64,000 nt of DNA, taken from Cellulomonas sp. JZ18 (GTDB lineage: Bacteria > Actinomycetota > Actinomycetes > Actinomycetales > Cellulomonadaceae). Position numbers and translations under genes: made by a program. The stretch spans positions 1,240,001 to 1,304,000 of the forward strand of contig NZ_CP045245.1 in assembly GCF_009720485.1 (NCBI RefSeq). The letters run 5' to 3'. This document shows, piece by piece, positions 53,233 to 64,000 of the stretch. Each line of letters begins with the position of its first letter. Positions within the stretch are counted from its first letter, which is position 1. The notes below the pieces were generated by a model, which saw only the letters and a program-made list of their open reading frames with translations, was not told the DNA's origin and did no database searches.

Positions 53233-53765
53233 GCGGCGCACCCCTGGTCGGCATCGTCATGGGCTCGGACTCGGACTGGCCCGTGATGCAGGGGGCCGCG
53301 GACGCCCTCGCGGAGTTCGGCGTCCCCGTCGAGGTGGACGTCGTCTCGGCCCACCGCCAGCCCGACAAGATGGTGGCCTACGGTCGCCAGGCCGCCGAGC
53401 GCGGCCTGCGCGTGCTCGTCGCGGGTGCGGGCGGCGCCGCGCACCTGCCGGGCATGCTCGCGGCCGTCACGCCCCTGCCGGTGGTGGGGGTGCCCGTCCC
53501 GCTGGCGCACCTGGACGGCATGGACTCGCTGCTGTCCATCGTCCAGATGCCCGCCGGCGTGCCCGTGGCCACGGTCTCCGTGGGCGGCGCGCGCAACGCG
53601 GGGCTGCTCGCGGTGCGCGTCCTGGCGTCGGGCGTCGACGAGGAGGCCGTGCGCCTGCGTGCCGCGATGGTGGACTTCCAGGAGGGTCTGCGCGCGCAGG
53701 CCGACGCGAAGGGGGAGCGACTGCGCGCCCTCGCGCACCGCCCGCCCACCGGCTTCACCGCCTGA
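53229..53765 (+). CDS. purE: N5-CAIR mutase (PurE class I)
   Basis: 178 residues. Converts N5-CAIR, made by the upstream purK product, to CAIR. It has GSDSDWPVM (~12-20), SAHRQPDKM (~40-48) and [12 protein letters not shown] with the catalytic His (~66-77), diagnostic for class I PurE. Coupled to purK. Confidence 0.97.
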   Translation: MSGAPLVGIVMGSDSDWPVMQGAADALAEFGVPVEVDVVSAHRQPDKMVAYGRQAAERGLRVLVAGAGGAAHLPGMLAAVTPLPVVGVPVPLAHLDGMDSLLSIVQMPAGVPVATVSVGGARNAGLLAVRVLASGVDEEAVRLRAAMVDFQEGLRAQADAKGERLRALAHRPPTGFTA

Positions 53766-53865
53766 CGGACGCGCCCGCCGGGGGGCCGCGGGCCGTCGGC
53801 ACCGCGCACCCGGCGGGCTGGCGTCCGGGCGCGGCGCTGGCGCTGCGGACGCGCCGCGCCGTGCC

Positions 53866-53871
53866 TACGGT
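53866..53871 (+). promoter_or_regulatory. -10 box (TACGGT) for the acyltransferase gene
   Basis: TACGGT, six bases, GTG start. Confidence 0.55.
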
Positions 53872-53877
53872 CGTGCG

Positions 53878-55140
53878 GTGACGTCCGCGCCCCCCGCGTC
53901 CGGCGCGCCGACCCCGCGCCCCGTCGACGCACGCCCCGCCGACCCGCGCGCCGCCGACACGCGCCCCGCCGATCCGCGCCCCGCGGGGCGGGCCGCCTCC
54001 CGCCTCGTCGCCCTCGACGCGCTGCGCCTGGTCGCCGCGCTGGCGGTCGTGGTCTACCACTTCACCGCGCGCGAGTCCTCGGTGTGGGGACCGGACCAGG
54101 ACCGGGTGCTCGGTGCGGTGGCACCCTGGACCTCGTACGGGTCCCTCGGGCCCGAGCTCTTCTTCGTGATCTCCGGCTTCGTCATCCTCATGTCGGCCTG
54201 GGGACGCACCACGGTGGCGGTCGTCGCCTCGCGCATCGGGCGGCTGTACCCGTCGTACTGGGTCGCGGTCCTGCTCACGGGGCTGCTGCTGCTCGTCGTG
54301 TGGCCCGAGGGCAAGCACGTCACACCCGGCCAGGTCGCCGTGAACCTGACGATGCTGCAGTCCGCGCTCGGCGTGCCGCACGTCGACGGCGTGTACTGGA
54401 CGCTCTGGACCGAGCTGCGGTTCTACGTCCTGGTCGGGGTCCTCGTCCTCGTCGGCGTCACCCGGCGGCGCGTGCTCGCCGTGGCCTTCCTGTGGCCGCC
54501 GGTCGCGCTCGGCGTGGCGCACCTCGGCCTCGACGACCTGGCGTCCCTGCTCGTCGCGGACTACGCGCCCCTGTTCGCCGCAGGCATGGCGCTGTTCGTC
54601 GTGCACCGCGAGGGTCACGCGCCGCTGCCGTGGGCGGCGGTGGCCGCGAACACCGCGCTGGCGGTCGTCCTCGTGACGCCGTCGCGCGCGGCCGTCCTGG
54701 AGCGCGTCACGGGGATCGTGCCGTCCACGGCGGGTCTGGCGGCCGGGGTCGTCCTGTGCGTCGTCCTCGTGGCGGCCGTGGCGCTGACGCCGCTGGCGCG
54801 CCTGGACCGGCCGGCGGTGGTCGCCGCCGCCGCGCTGACCTACCCGCTGTACCTCGTGCACCAGTACTGGGGCCTGTGGACCATCGGTCTCGTGGCCGAC
54901 CACGTGCCGGCGTGGGTGGCGGTCGCGGCCGCCGTCGCGGTCTCGGTCGCGCTCGCGTGGGCGGTCCACCGCCTCGTCGAGGCGCCGTACGCCCCGGCCC
55001 TGCGCCGCCGCGCCGAGCGCACGCTCACCGACCTGCGGGACCGGCTGCTCGGCCGCGTGAACCACGGCCCGCGCGCCCTGCACGAGGCGCGCCGCCTGGG
55101 GATCGCCCCGGGTCAGCTGCCGGGGACGCCGCCCACCTGA
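53878..55140 (+). CDS. Acyltransferase 3 family protein (OafA/YrhL-like)
   Basis: 420-residue membrane acyltransferase adding acetyl or similar groups to surface glycans. A ~40-residue disordered Pro/Ala/Arg/Asp repeat-rich N-terminus precedes about ten helices. The family His lies in VVYHFTARE (~61), followed by GPELFFVISGFVI (~90-102), RIGRLYPSYW and YPLYLVHQYW. No SGNH domain is fused. It overlaps the 3' end of the convergent LCP gene by 28 bp. Confidence 0.92.
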   Translation: MTSAPPASGAPTPRPVDARPADPRAADTRPADPRPAGRAASRLVALDALRLVAALAVVVYHFTARESSVWGPDQDRVLGAVAPWTSYGSLGPELFFVISGFVILMSAWGRTTVAVVASRIGRLYPSYWVAVLLTGLLLLVVWPEGKHVTPGQVAVNLTMLQSALGVPHVDGVYWTLWTELRFYVLVGVLVLVGVTRRRVLAVAFLWPPVALGVAHLGLDDLASLLVADYAPLFAAGMALFVVHREGHAPLPWAAVAANTALAVVLVTPSRAAVLERVTGIVPSTAGLAAGVVLCVVLVAAVALTPLARLDRPAVVAAAALTYPLYLVHQYWGLWTIGLVADHVPAWVAVAAAVAVSVALAWAVHRLVEAPYAPALRRRAERTLTDLRDRLLGRVNHGPRALHEARRLGIAPGQLPGTPPT

Positions 55141-56650
55141 CCGGGAGGCAGCGTCCCGTCGCGCACGGCCGTGAAGAAGTCGGGAGCGGCGGCCTCGTCG
55201 AGCAGGACCGCGGACCCGATGCCGCCCGGCCGGTAGTCGATGGTCGCGATCGGCGGCGTGCCGGTCACGCCGCCCGGACCGTTCGCGGCGCGGAACGCGA
55301 GGGCGAGCCGGGCGACGTCCACCACGCCCGTGCTCTCGTCGAACGTCAGCGCACCCGTGCCGGCGTCGACGAGCGCGACCTGCGCACCGGGCCGCAGCGC
55401 GAGCGCCTTCGGGTCGACCTTGCCGACGACGGCGCCGATGAGCTGCCGCTGACGCAGCGCCCGCCCGACGTCACCCATCGGGTCGGCCTTGCGCATGCGC
55501 GCGAACGCGAGCGCCTGCGTGCCGTCGACGTCGTGGCAGCCCGGCTGCCAGACCATCCCGGAGTCCTTGTCGTCCACCGCGTGGTCGTAGCAGAGGTTGA
55601 CCCCGCCGACCGCGTCGACGACGTTCGCGACGCCGCCCATGCCGATCTCGGCGTAGTGGTCGACCGTCATGCCGGTGAGGCCCTCGACCGTCTGCACGAG
55701 CAGGGGAGGACCGCCCCAGGCGAAGGCGGAGTTGAGCTTCGCGCCGCCGTGCCCCGGCACCTCGACGTAGGTGTCGCGGGGGAGCGAGATCAGCGCGGTC
55801 GGCCCGTCCGCCGGGACGTGCAGCAGCAGGATCGTGTCCGTGCGCTGCCCCTCGGTGCCGTCCTGCGCGATCCCGCCCTCGTCGCCGCGCGCGTCGCTGC
55901 CGGCGAGGAGGTAGGTCGTGCCGGGCGTGTCGGGCGCGCCCGAGAGCGCCGGCGTGTGGCGCAGCTTGCCGTTCGCCCAGACGAGGAGACCGACGGGCCA
56001 CACGACGAGCGCCACCAGCACGAGCGCCAGGACGAGCGCGGCGGCACGGCGGCCCCGGCGCGGCCGTCGCGTCGGCGCTGTGCCCGGGCCGGTGCCCGCG
56101 GGCGGGGTGCCGGGCCGCGCGGAAGCGGCGGCGGGACGGGCGGCCGGGCGCGCGGGGCGGCGGCGGGACGCGCGGGAGCGGGGCGGACCGGCGCCGGCCG
56201 CCCGGCGGTCCCGCGTGCGGGGGCGCCCTCGGTGCGCCGGGGGACGGCGGGTGCAGCGGCGGCGCCGGGCGTGCCGCGGCCCGCTGCCGCGGGGTCGTCG
56301 GCGCGCGGCCCGCCGGTGCGTCCGCCGACCGGGATCGCGTCGGCTGCCGCGGGGCGCGGGCGTGCGGCGGGGGCGAACGACGCCGGCCCGGTGCCGCTCG
56401 TCGCCGGCCGGCGCGGGGGAGCGCCCGCGGTGCCGCCGTCGCGCACGGGCGGCGCCGCCGGGCGCGGCTCGCGGGCGCCGGCCGCCCCCGCGGGAGGGGT
56501 GGCCGGGGCGCGGCGCGCGGGCGGGACCGGCCGGGACGGCGCACCGGGTGCACCCACGACGCGGGCGTCGTCGGCGTCCGGCCGGGCACGGCCCCCGGCC
56601 GGGCGGAAGCTCGGCGGCGGGGTCCCGTCGGAGGGGGTGCGCGGTGCCAC
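55113..56650 (-). CDS. LCP-family (LytR-CpsA-Psr) ligase with long Pro/Ala-rich N-terminus, apparent frameshift
   Basis: Attaches phospho-linked glycopolymers to peptidoglycan. One TM helix (VALVVWPVGLLVWANG) is followed by the LCP domain, with GSDARGDEG, SLPRDTYVEVPG and FARMRKADPMGDVGRALRQRQ carrying the conserved Asp/Arg set. The ~200-residue cytoplasmic N-terminus (Pro/Ala/Gly/Arg) is in a different frame from the TM segment. One base added in the G4 run at 56154-56157 (C4 on the coding strand) fuses them. The GTG at 56650 follows GAGG, seven bases after the upstream LCP stop. Confidence 0.85.
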
Positions 56651-56656
56651 GGGACC

Positions 56657-57913
56657 TCAGCAGGTCGCGGTCACGTCGGCGGCGGTGAACGCCTCGCGAC
56701 CGGGGGTCTTGGTCGGCGTCGGCGTGGGCTCGGCGACGGGTGCCTCGCCCGCCGGGGGCGCACCGGCGTCGGGCGCGGCGGGTGCGGCGGGGTCACCGGC
56801 GGCCTGCGGCGGGGTGGTGGCGACCGGCTCGGGGGTGCCCAGCATGGGGCGGTCCGCGGCGATGTTCGCCCAGAGCTCGTCGGCCGCCGACGTCCACTCG
56901 ACGCGGTTCTTGTCGCTGCGTGCGGGCGCCCACGGCACCGTCGTGAACGTGATGTTCTCGCGGGTGATGCCGCGCAGGCTGAACGCGAGACCCGTGAGGT
57001 CCGTGACGGCGATGTCGGTGGTCACCGACTGCGTGGCCGCGCTGAGGAACTGCAGGAGCTGCCCCGCGTCCGTGAGCAGGTTCTTCGAGAGCACCTCGTT
57101 GGCGAGGTTGGCGATCAGCTGCTGCTGGCGACCGGCACGCATGATGTCGGACCCGTCGAGTCCCGTGCCGTGCCGCGCGCGGGCGTACTGCAGGGCCGTG
57201 GTGCCGTCGAGCCGGTGCAGGCCGGCGGTGATGTCCAGGCCCGTGTAGCGGTCCTTGATGTCGTTCTCGATGCACATCTCGACGCCGCCGACCGCGTTGA
57301 TCATGTTCTGGAAGCCCGCGAAGTCGACCACGACGATGTTCGTGAGCGGGACGCCCGTGTTCTCGACCACCGTGCTCCACGTGCACGCCATCGCGGACTC
57401 GATGTTCTTCCCGGTGTCCCACCCGAGCGCGAAGGCCGCGTTGAACTGGCCGTGCCGGGGCTTGGTCGTCGTGCCGTCCGTCATGGTGCAGGACGGGATG
57501 TCGACGAGCGAGTCCCGGGGGATCGACACCAGCTCCACGCGCGTACGGTCGGCCGAGATGTGCACGAGGATCGTCGTGTCGGAGCGCATGCCCTCCTCGT
57601 CGCCGCCGATGGCGCCGTTCTCGCCGTCCCGCTGGTCCGACCCCAGGACGAGGATGTTGACCGGCTGCCCGGCGCGGGCGTCCGTCGGGTCGGGCGCGTC
57701 GGTCGGCGTCGGGGCCGCGGCGACGAGGTCCGACAGGTCGACCCGGTCGACGTTGCCGTTCAGGCGCGCCGCCACGGCCACGCCGCCCGCCGCCCCGAAC
57801 ACGAGCACGCTCGTCGCCACGAGCGCGACGCCGCGCAGCACGCCGTGCGCGCGGAGGTTGCGGGCGTGCCGGGGCGCACGACGGCGTCGAGGGGCGGCGT
57901 GGCGGGATGTCAC
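56657..57913 (-). CDS. LCP-family (LytR-CpsA-Psr) ligase
   Basis: 418 residues: basic N-terminus, one TM helix (~25-47), then an outside LCP domain with LVLGSDQRDG (~88-97), SIPRDSLVDIP (~130-140) and a late ALQYARARHGTGLDGSDIMRAGRQQQ core (key residues R-x-R, D-x-x-R-x-x-R-Q-Q). The C-terminal ~80 residues are Pro/Ala/Thr-rich and end in a Cys, so the domain may sit off the wall on a linker. It forms a tandem with the LCP gene downstream. The GTG lies seven bases after TACCAT. Confidence 0.92.
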   Translation of the reverse strand: MTSRHAAPRRRRAPRHARNLRAHGVLRGVALVATSVLVFGAAGGVAVAARLNGNVDRVDLSDLVAAAPTPTDAPDPTDARAGQPVNILVLGSDQRDGENGAIGGDEEGMRSDTTILVHISADRTRVELVSIPRDSLVDIPSCTMTDGTTTKPRHGQFNAAFALGWDTGKNIESAMACTWSTVVENTGVPLTNIVVVDFAGFQNMINAVGGVEMCIENDIKDRYTGLDITAGLHRLDGTTALQYARARHGTGLDGSDIMRAGRQQQLIANLANEVLSKNLLTDAGQLLQFLSAATQSVTTDIAVTDLTGLAFSLRGITRENITFTTVPWAPARSDKNRVEWTSAADELWANIAADRPMLGTPEPVATTPPQAAGDPAAPAAPDAGAPPAGEAPVAEPTPTPTKTPGREAFTAADVTATC

Positions 57914-58010
57914 GTGTCAGATGGTAGGAGCGCGTCGGCGTGCAGCGGGGCAGCCCCCGCAGGAGCACCGTGAATGATCTGTGCAGATGCCCGGACGGCA
58001 GCTCGGCGCG

Positions 58011-60222
<2,212 letters not shown>

Positions 60223-60226
<4 letters not shown>

Positions 60227-61782
60227 GTGCGGCGCCCCGGATCTCGTTCGTCACACCCGTCTACGACCCCCCGCTCGAGGCGCTCACCGCGTGCCTCGAC
60301 TCGGTCGGTGCGCAGGGGATCGCGGACTGGGAGCACGTGCTGGTGGACGACTGCTCCACGGACCCCCGTGTGCGGGAGCTGCTGCGTCGCCGCAGCGCGC
60401 AGGACCCGCGGGTCAAAGTCGTCGAGCGCGCCACGAACGGCGGCATCGTCGCGGCCTCGCAGGACGCGCTCGAGGCGGCGACCGGCGAGTTCGTCGCCTT
60501 CCTCGACCACGACGACCGGCTCGCGCCGGAGGCGCTGCGCGTCCTCGCGGCGCCCATGGCCGACCCCGAGGTCGACTACATCTACACGGACGAGGACAAG
60601 GTCGACGAGACGGGCCGGCGGTTCGACGCGTTCCGCAAGCCGACGTGGTCGCCCGAGCGCCTGCGGCACCAGATGTACACCGGGCACCTGTCCGTCATGC
60701 GCGCGTCGCTCGTGCGCGAGGTCGGCGGGATCCGCACGGGGTTCGACGGCTCGCAGGACCACGACCTCGCGCTGCGCGTGACCGAACGGGCACGCGCCGT
60801 GGTGCACGTGCCGCAGGTGCTCTACCACTGGATGACCGTGCAGGGCTCGACCGCCGCCGACCCGGGGGCCAAGCCGTACGCGTGGGAGGCCGGGCGGCGC
60901 GCCGTCGCGGAGCACCTCGAGCGCGTGGGCATCGCGGGGACGGCCGAGCTCGGGCCGGTGCCCGGCACCTACTGGGTGCGCCGGGCCACCCCGGACGTCC
61001 GCGTGAGCGTCGTGATCCCCACCCGCGGCGGCGCCGGCATGATCTGGGGCGAGCGGGCCGTGCACGTGGTCGAGGCGGTCGCGTCGGTCATGGCGACGAC
61101 GACGGTGCCCGTGGAGGTCGTCGTGGTCTACGACACGGTGACCGAGCCGTCCGTGCTCGACGCCCTGCGCGACCGCTGCGGCGACGCGCTCGTCCTCGTG
61201 CCCTACGACGAGCCGTTCAACTTCAGCCGCAAGTGCAACGTCGGGGTCGCCGCGGCCCAGGGGGACGTCATCGTGCTGATGAACGACGACGTACGGCTCA
61301 CGGAGCCGGGGTCGCTGGACCAGCTGGCCGCGGCCGCGCTGGAGGACGGTGTGGGGGCCGTGAGCTGCCGCCTGCTGTTCGAGGACGGCCGCCTGCAGCA
61401 CGGCGGGCACGTGTACGAGCACGGCGACTGGCACCACGTGCTGCTCGGCGCGGGACCCCAGGAGCACGGCCCCTTCGCGGGGCTGCACGTCGGCCGGGAG
61501 GCGTCAGGGGTGACGGCGGCGCTCGTCGCGGTCCGACGCGACGTCTACGTCGAGGCCGGGGGGATGGCCGAGCAGCTGCCGGTCAACTTCAACGACGTCG
61601 ACTTCTGCTACAAGGTGCGTCACCTCGGCTACCGGATCCTCTGGCTGCCCGAGGTCACGGCCTATCACTTCGAGTCGCAGACGCGGACGCCGTCCGTGCA
61701 CGCGTGGGAGGTGTCGTTCGTGCGGCACCGCTGGGGCGTCCCGGTCGAGGACGTGTACTTCCCGGAGGGCAGCCACTTCTGA
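60223..61782 (+). CDS. Family 2 glycosyltransferase with two GT-A domains
   Basis: 519 residues. The first GT-A domain (~5-215) has SFVTPVYDPPLEALTACLDS and a LDHDD metal motif (~93-97). The second (~262-515) has VSVVIPTRGG and LMNDD (~355-359), with a late NDVDFCYKVRHLGYR motif typical of the acceptor side. Two domains in one chain suggest either two linkages or one active and one accessory domain. Coupled to the methyltransferase gene. It converges on the Wzt gene. Confidence 0.94.
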
Positions 61783-61814
61783 GCCGTCCCGCGACGGCGC
61801 GCGTCGTGAGCGGC

Positions 61815-61848
61815 ACGGGCCGCGGCCCCCGGGGAGGCCGCGGCCCGT
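61815..61848. terminator. Bidirectional terminator between GT2 and Wzt genes
   Basis: Perfect 13-bp stem (61815-61827 with 61836-61848) and an eight-base loop in a 69-bp convergent gap. Confidence 0.8.
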
Positions 61849-61851
61849 CCC

Positions 61852-63042
61852 TCACATCTTGTTGAACGAGGCGTCGACCGCCACCGGCCCGCGCGAGCGC
61901 TCGGCTCCCTCGACCGAGAACTCGCCCGCCACGGGGACGGTGTGCAGCTCGTCCCCGTTCGGCGTCGTGAGCGTCGTGCGGACCGCGTACTCGCCGGGCG
62001 CGAGGGGCAGACCGGGGAACCCGAACACGAAGTGCTGGGTGCCGTCGAGCGCGACCGGGCCCGAGTCGAGCATCGAGCTGGTGGTGGAGTAGAGCGTCAG
62101 CCCCAGGGGCGTCGTGATGGCGACGCCGATCTCCGCCGCCTCGACCCGGGTCTCGGCACGGGTCTCCATGGCGACGAGAAGGGTGCCGCCGGGCTCGATC
62201 GTCGGGTGCTGCTCGTCGCCCTCCGGCGTGCGCAGCGAGATGCCCGTGAAGACGGCCTTCGGGGTGCCGGCCCCGCCCGCGCTGCGTGCGGACTCCTCCT
62301 GCCGGTGCGCCTCGAAGTCCGCGCGGAGCTTCTTCAGCCCCTCCCGCGCGCTGCCGTCGGCGACGACCTGCCCCTGCTCGAGCACCACCGCGCGGTCGCA
62401 GAACTCCGCCACCTGGTCCAGGCCGTGCGTCACGAGCACGATCGTGCGGCCCTCGCTCTGGAACGTGCGGATGCGCTCGAGGCACTTGCGCTGGAACGGC
62501 TCGTCGCCGACCGCGAGCACCTCGTCGACGAGCAGGATGTCCGGGTCCACGTGGACGGCCACGGCGAACGCGAGCCGCACGTACATGCCCGACGAGTAGA
62601 ACTTCACTTGCGTGTCGATGAACTGCTCGATGCCCGAGAAGTCGACGATCGCGTCGAAGTAGCGGTCGATCTCCGAGCGCGACAGGCCGAGGATCGACGC
62701 GTTGATGTAGACGTTCTCGCGGCCGGTGAGGTCGGGGTGGAAGCCCGCGCCCAGCTCGAGCAGAGCCGCGAGCCGGCCGCGCACCTGGACGGACCCGCGG
62801 TCGGGCAGCAGGATCCCGCTGACCATCTTCAACAGCGTGCTCTTGCCGGAGCCGTTCGGGCCGATCAGCCCGACGGTGGCGCCCGAGTGGATCTCGAGGT
62901 CCACGTCCCGCAGGGCCCAGAAGTCTTCCTTGTAGGTGTTCGACCGCTGGCGGTTGACCACGCGCTCCTTGAGCGACTTGTCCTTGCGGATGACGAAGCG
63001 CTTCGAGACGTTGTCGACGCGGACGACGACGGGCCTGCTCAT
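61852..63042 (-). CDS. wzt: Polysaccharide ABC exporter ATPase with C-terminal glycan-binding domain (Wzt-like)
   Basis: 396 residues. Nucleotide-binding domain (~1-245) with GPNGSGKST (~60-68), SSGMYVRLAFAVAVH (signature region ~150-164) and ILLVDEVLAVGD (~170-181), as in the O-antigen/teichoic-acid class. The last ~140 residues form a separate beta-rich domain (AVFTGISLRTPEG to the C-terminus) resembling Wzt-C domains that recognise the capped end of a glycan. The ATG at 63042 has AGGAG five bases upstream; the stop of the permease gene overlaps it (TGATG). Confidence 0.93.
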   Translation of the reverse strand: MSRPVVVRVDNVSKRFVIRKDKSLKERVVNRQRSNTYKEDFWALRDVDLEIHSGATVGLIGPNGSGKSTLLKMVSGILLPDRGSVQVRGRLAALLELGAGFHPDLTGRENVYINASILGLSRSEIDRYFDAIVDFSGIEQFIDTQVKFYSSGMYVRLAFAVAVHVDPDILLVDEVLAVGDEPFQRKCLERIRTFQSEGRTIVLVTHGLDQVAEFCDRAVVLEQGQVVADGSAREGLKKLRADFEAHRQEESARSAGGAGTPKAVFTGISLRTPEGDEQHPTIEPGGTLLVAMETRAETRVEAAEIGVAITTPLGLTLYSTTSSMLDSGPVALDGTQHFVFGFPGLPLAPGEYAVRTTLTTPNGDELHTVPVAGEFSVEGAERSRGPVAVDASFNKM

Positions 63043-63944
63043 CACAGCTCCTGAGCGAAGTTGCCCTGGAGGCGGGCGAAGGCGCGCTGCCCGACCCAGA
63101 GCAGGACGAGACCCACGGCGAGCACCACACCAAGGCGCGCAGTGAGGTCGGGGGGCACGGGCTGGCCGTCGCCGGCCACCCAGAACGTCTGCTGGAAGCC
63201 GAGCACCGCCAGGGTGATCGGGTTGGTGAGGTACAACTGCTCGACCAGCGGGCCGACGTTGTCCTGCACGAGGCGCCAGGGGTACACGATGGGCGACGCC
63301 CAGAACAGGAGCGTGAGGGCCACCTCGACCAGGTACTGCACGTCCCGCAGGTAGACGTTGGCGGCGGACAGCAGCAGCCCGAGGGCCGTGCTGAACGTCA
63401 GCAGCACCGCCACGGACAGGGGCAGGTACATCCAGCGGGTGCCGCCGGGTACCTGCTGCGCGACGACGGTGGCGCCGAGCAGGATCACGAGCTGCACGAG
63501 GAAGTTGAACCCCGCCGAGCCGACGGCCGCGAGGGGAAACACCTCGCGCGGGACGTAGACCTTCTTGATGAGCCCGGCGTTCTGCACGACGGACACCGTC
63601 GAGGAGCTCAGCACCTCCGAGAAGAGCGTCCAGGCGGTGATGCCGCAGTAGATGAAGATCGCGAACTGCGGCGTGCCGCGTGCCGCACCGAGGAACTGGC
63701 CGAGCGCGACGTAGTAGACGAGCAGCATCGTCAGGGGACGCACCAGGCTCCAGACGAACCCGAGGGTGCTGTCCTTGTACCGGGACTTCAGCTCGCGGCG
63801 CACCAGGTGCGACAGCAGCTCGCGGTGCCGGACGATGTCGCGCAGCGACGCGACCGTGCCGCGGAAGAAGCCCTGACGCGTCCCGGAGTCGCGGAACGGG
63901 AGCGCGGACAGCTCCTGAGCGCGGACATCGGCAGGCGTGGTCAT
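63042..63944 (-). CDS. wzm: Polysaccharide ABC exporter permease (Wzm-like)
   Basis: 300 residues, ABC-2 type, with six hydrophobic segments. It has a cytoplasmic amphipathic start followed by HLVRRELKSRYKDSTLGFVWSLV (key pattern R-R-x-x-x-x-R-Y-x-x-S-x-L-G), typical of Wzm/TagG permeases. It exports lipid-linked glycans made in the cytoplasm. The ATG follows GAGAGG and a TAGCCT box lies further upstream near the window edge. Confidence 0.95.
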   Translation of the reverse strand: MTTPADVRAQELSALPFRDSGTRQGFFRGTVASLRDIVRHRELLSHLVRRELKSRYKDSTLGFVWSLVRPLTMLLVYYVALGQFLGAARGTPQFAIFIYCGITAWTLFSEVLSSSTVSVVQNAGLIKKVYVPREVFPLAAVGSAGFNFLVQLVILLGATVVAQQVPGGTRWMYLPLSVAVLLTFSTALGLLLSAANVYLRDVQYLVEVALTLLFWASPIVYPWRLVQDNVGPLVEQLYLTNPITLAVLGFQQTFWVAGDGQPVPPDLTARLGVVLAVGLVLLWVGQRAFARLQGNFAQEL

Positions 63945-64000
63945 GGGACCTCTCGGGGGTCGGGGCGGGTGGACCGGGGGACCGGCCAGAGAAGGCTACC

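Noticed and set aside
53881..54000. Repeats of DARPADPR-like residues at the acyltransferase N-terminus as a functional motif
   Set aside because: Short, imperfect and low complexity. More likely a disordered linker produced by GC-rich repeat slippage.

Overview
The window is bacterial chromosome from a very GC-rich actinobacterium. Evidence for this includes strong G/C at third codon positions, many GTG starts, a WhiB1-type regulator beside a PdtaS-type kinase, the actinobacterial coproporphyrin branch of heme synthesis (ferrochelatase followed by HemQ/ChdC), and a sugar ABC transporter with a CebR/CelR-like operator. Cellulomonas or a close relative is the best guess, but this is inference, since no rRNA or other taxonomic marker is present. 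No tRNA, rRNA, CRISPR array, prophage or intact insertion sequence was seen.

Layout. 1-12.4 kb: 5' part of a P-type ATPase gene, an AlkA-like glycosylase coupled to a polysaccharide deacetylase, an MscS-like channel, a lysozyme-like protein, a WYL regulator with a DrrAB-type exporter, a DUF6518-like protein, Ogt, a DUF1697 protein and a scrap of transposase. 12.4-21 kb: MFS exporter and hydrolase, zinc alcohol dehydrogenase, epimerase, DsbA-like protein, SDR, SRPBCC protein, NhaA and HIT. 21-30 kb: lipoprotein hydrolase, NYN protein, MarR, flavodoxin, Ser/Thr kinase, ferrochelatase plus ChdC, META protein, glutamate-type dehydrogenase and a small secreted protein. 30-35 kb: LacI regulator, two permeases and a solute-binding lipoprotein, read as a cellobiose/oligosaccharide uptake operon. 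35-43 kb: DUF2505, PdtaS, WhiB1, a small membrane protein and a 1,332-residue EssC/EccC-like ATPase. 43-51 kb: FtsX/LolD-type ABC transporter, a NarL-type two-component system and an OmpR-type two-component system. 51-54 kb: manA, purK and purE. 54-64 kb: envelope polysaccharide genes: acyltransferase, two LCP ligases, dTDP-glucose dehydratase, coiled-coil methyltransferase, tandem-domain GT2 and a Wzm/Wzt exporter.

How parts work together. The WYL regulator and the DrrAB exporter share a 32-bp promoter element. The sugar operon has a TTGACA promoter with a LacI operator just after the predicted start, and a 36-bp palindrome between the binding-protein gene and the permeases. The last 10 kb looks like one envelope-glycopolymer locus covering sugar-nucleotide synthesis, chain building and modification, ABC export, and LCP attachment to peptidoglycan.

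Caution on sequence quality. Six genes carry an apparent one-base deletion, each at a run of four or five G or C. In each case one added base restores a normal family member, so sequencing under-calls are more likely than real pseudogenes.

Twelve genes have a -10-like hexamer exactly six bases before the start codon, so leaderless transcription is probably common here.
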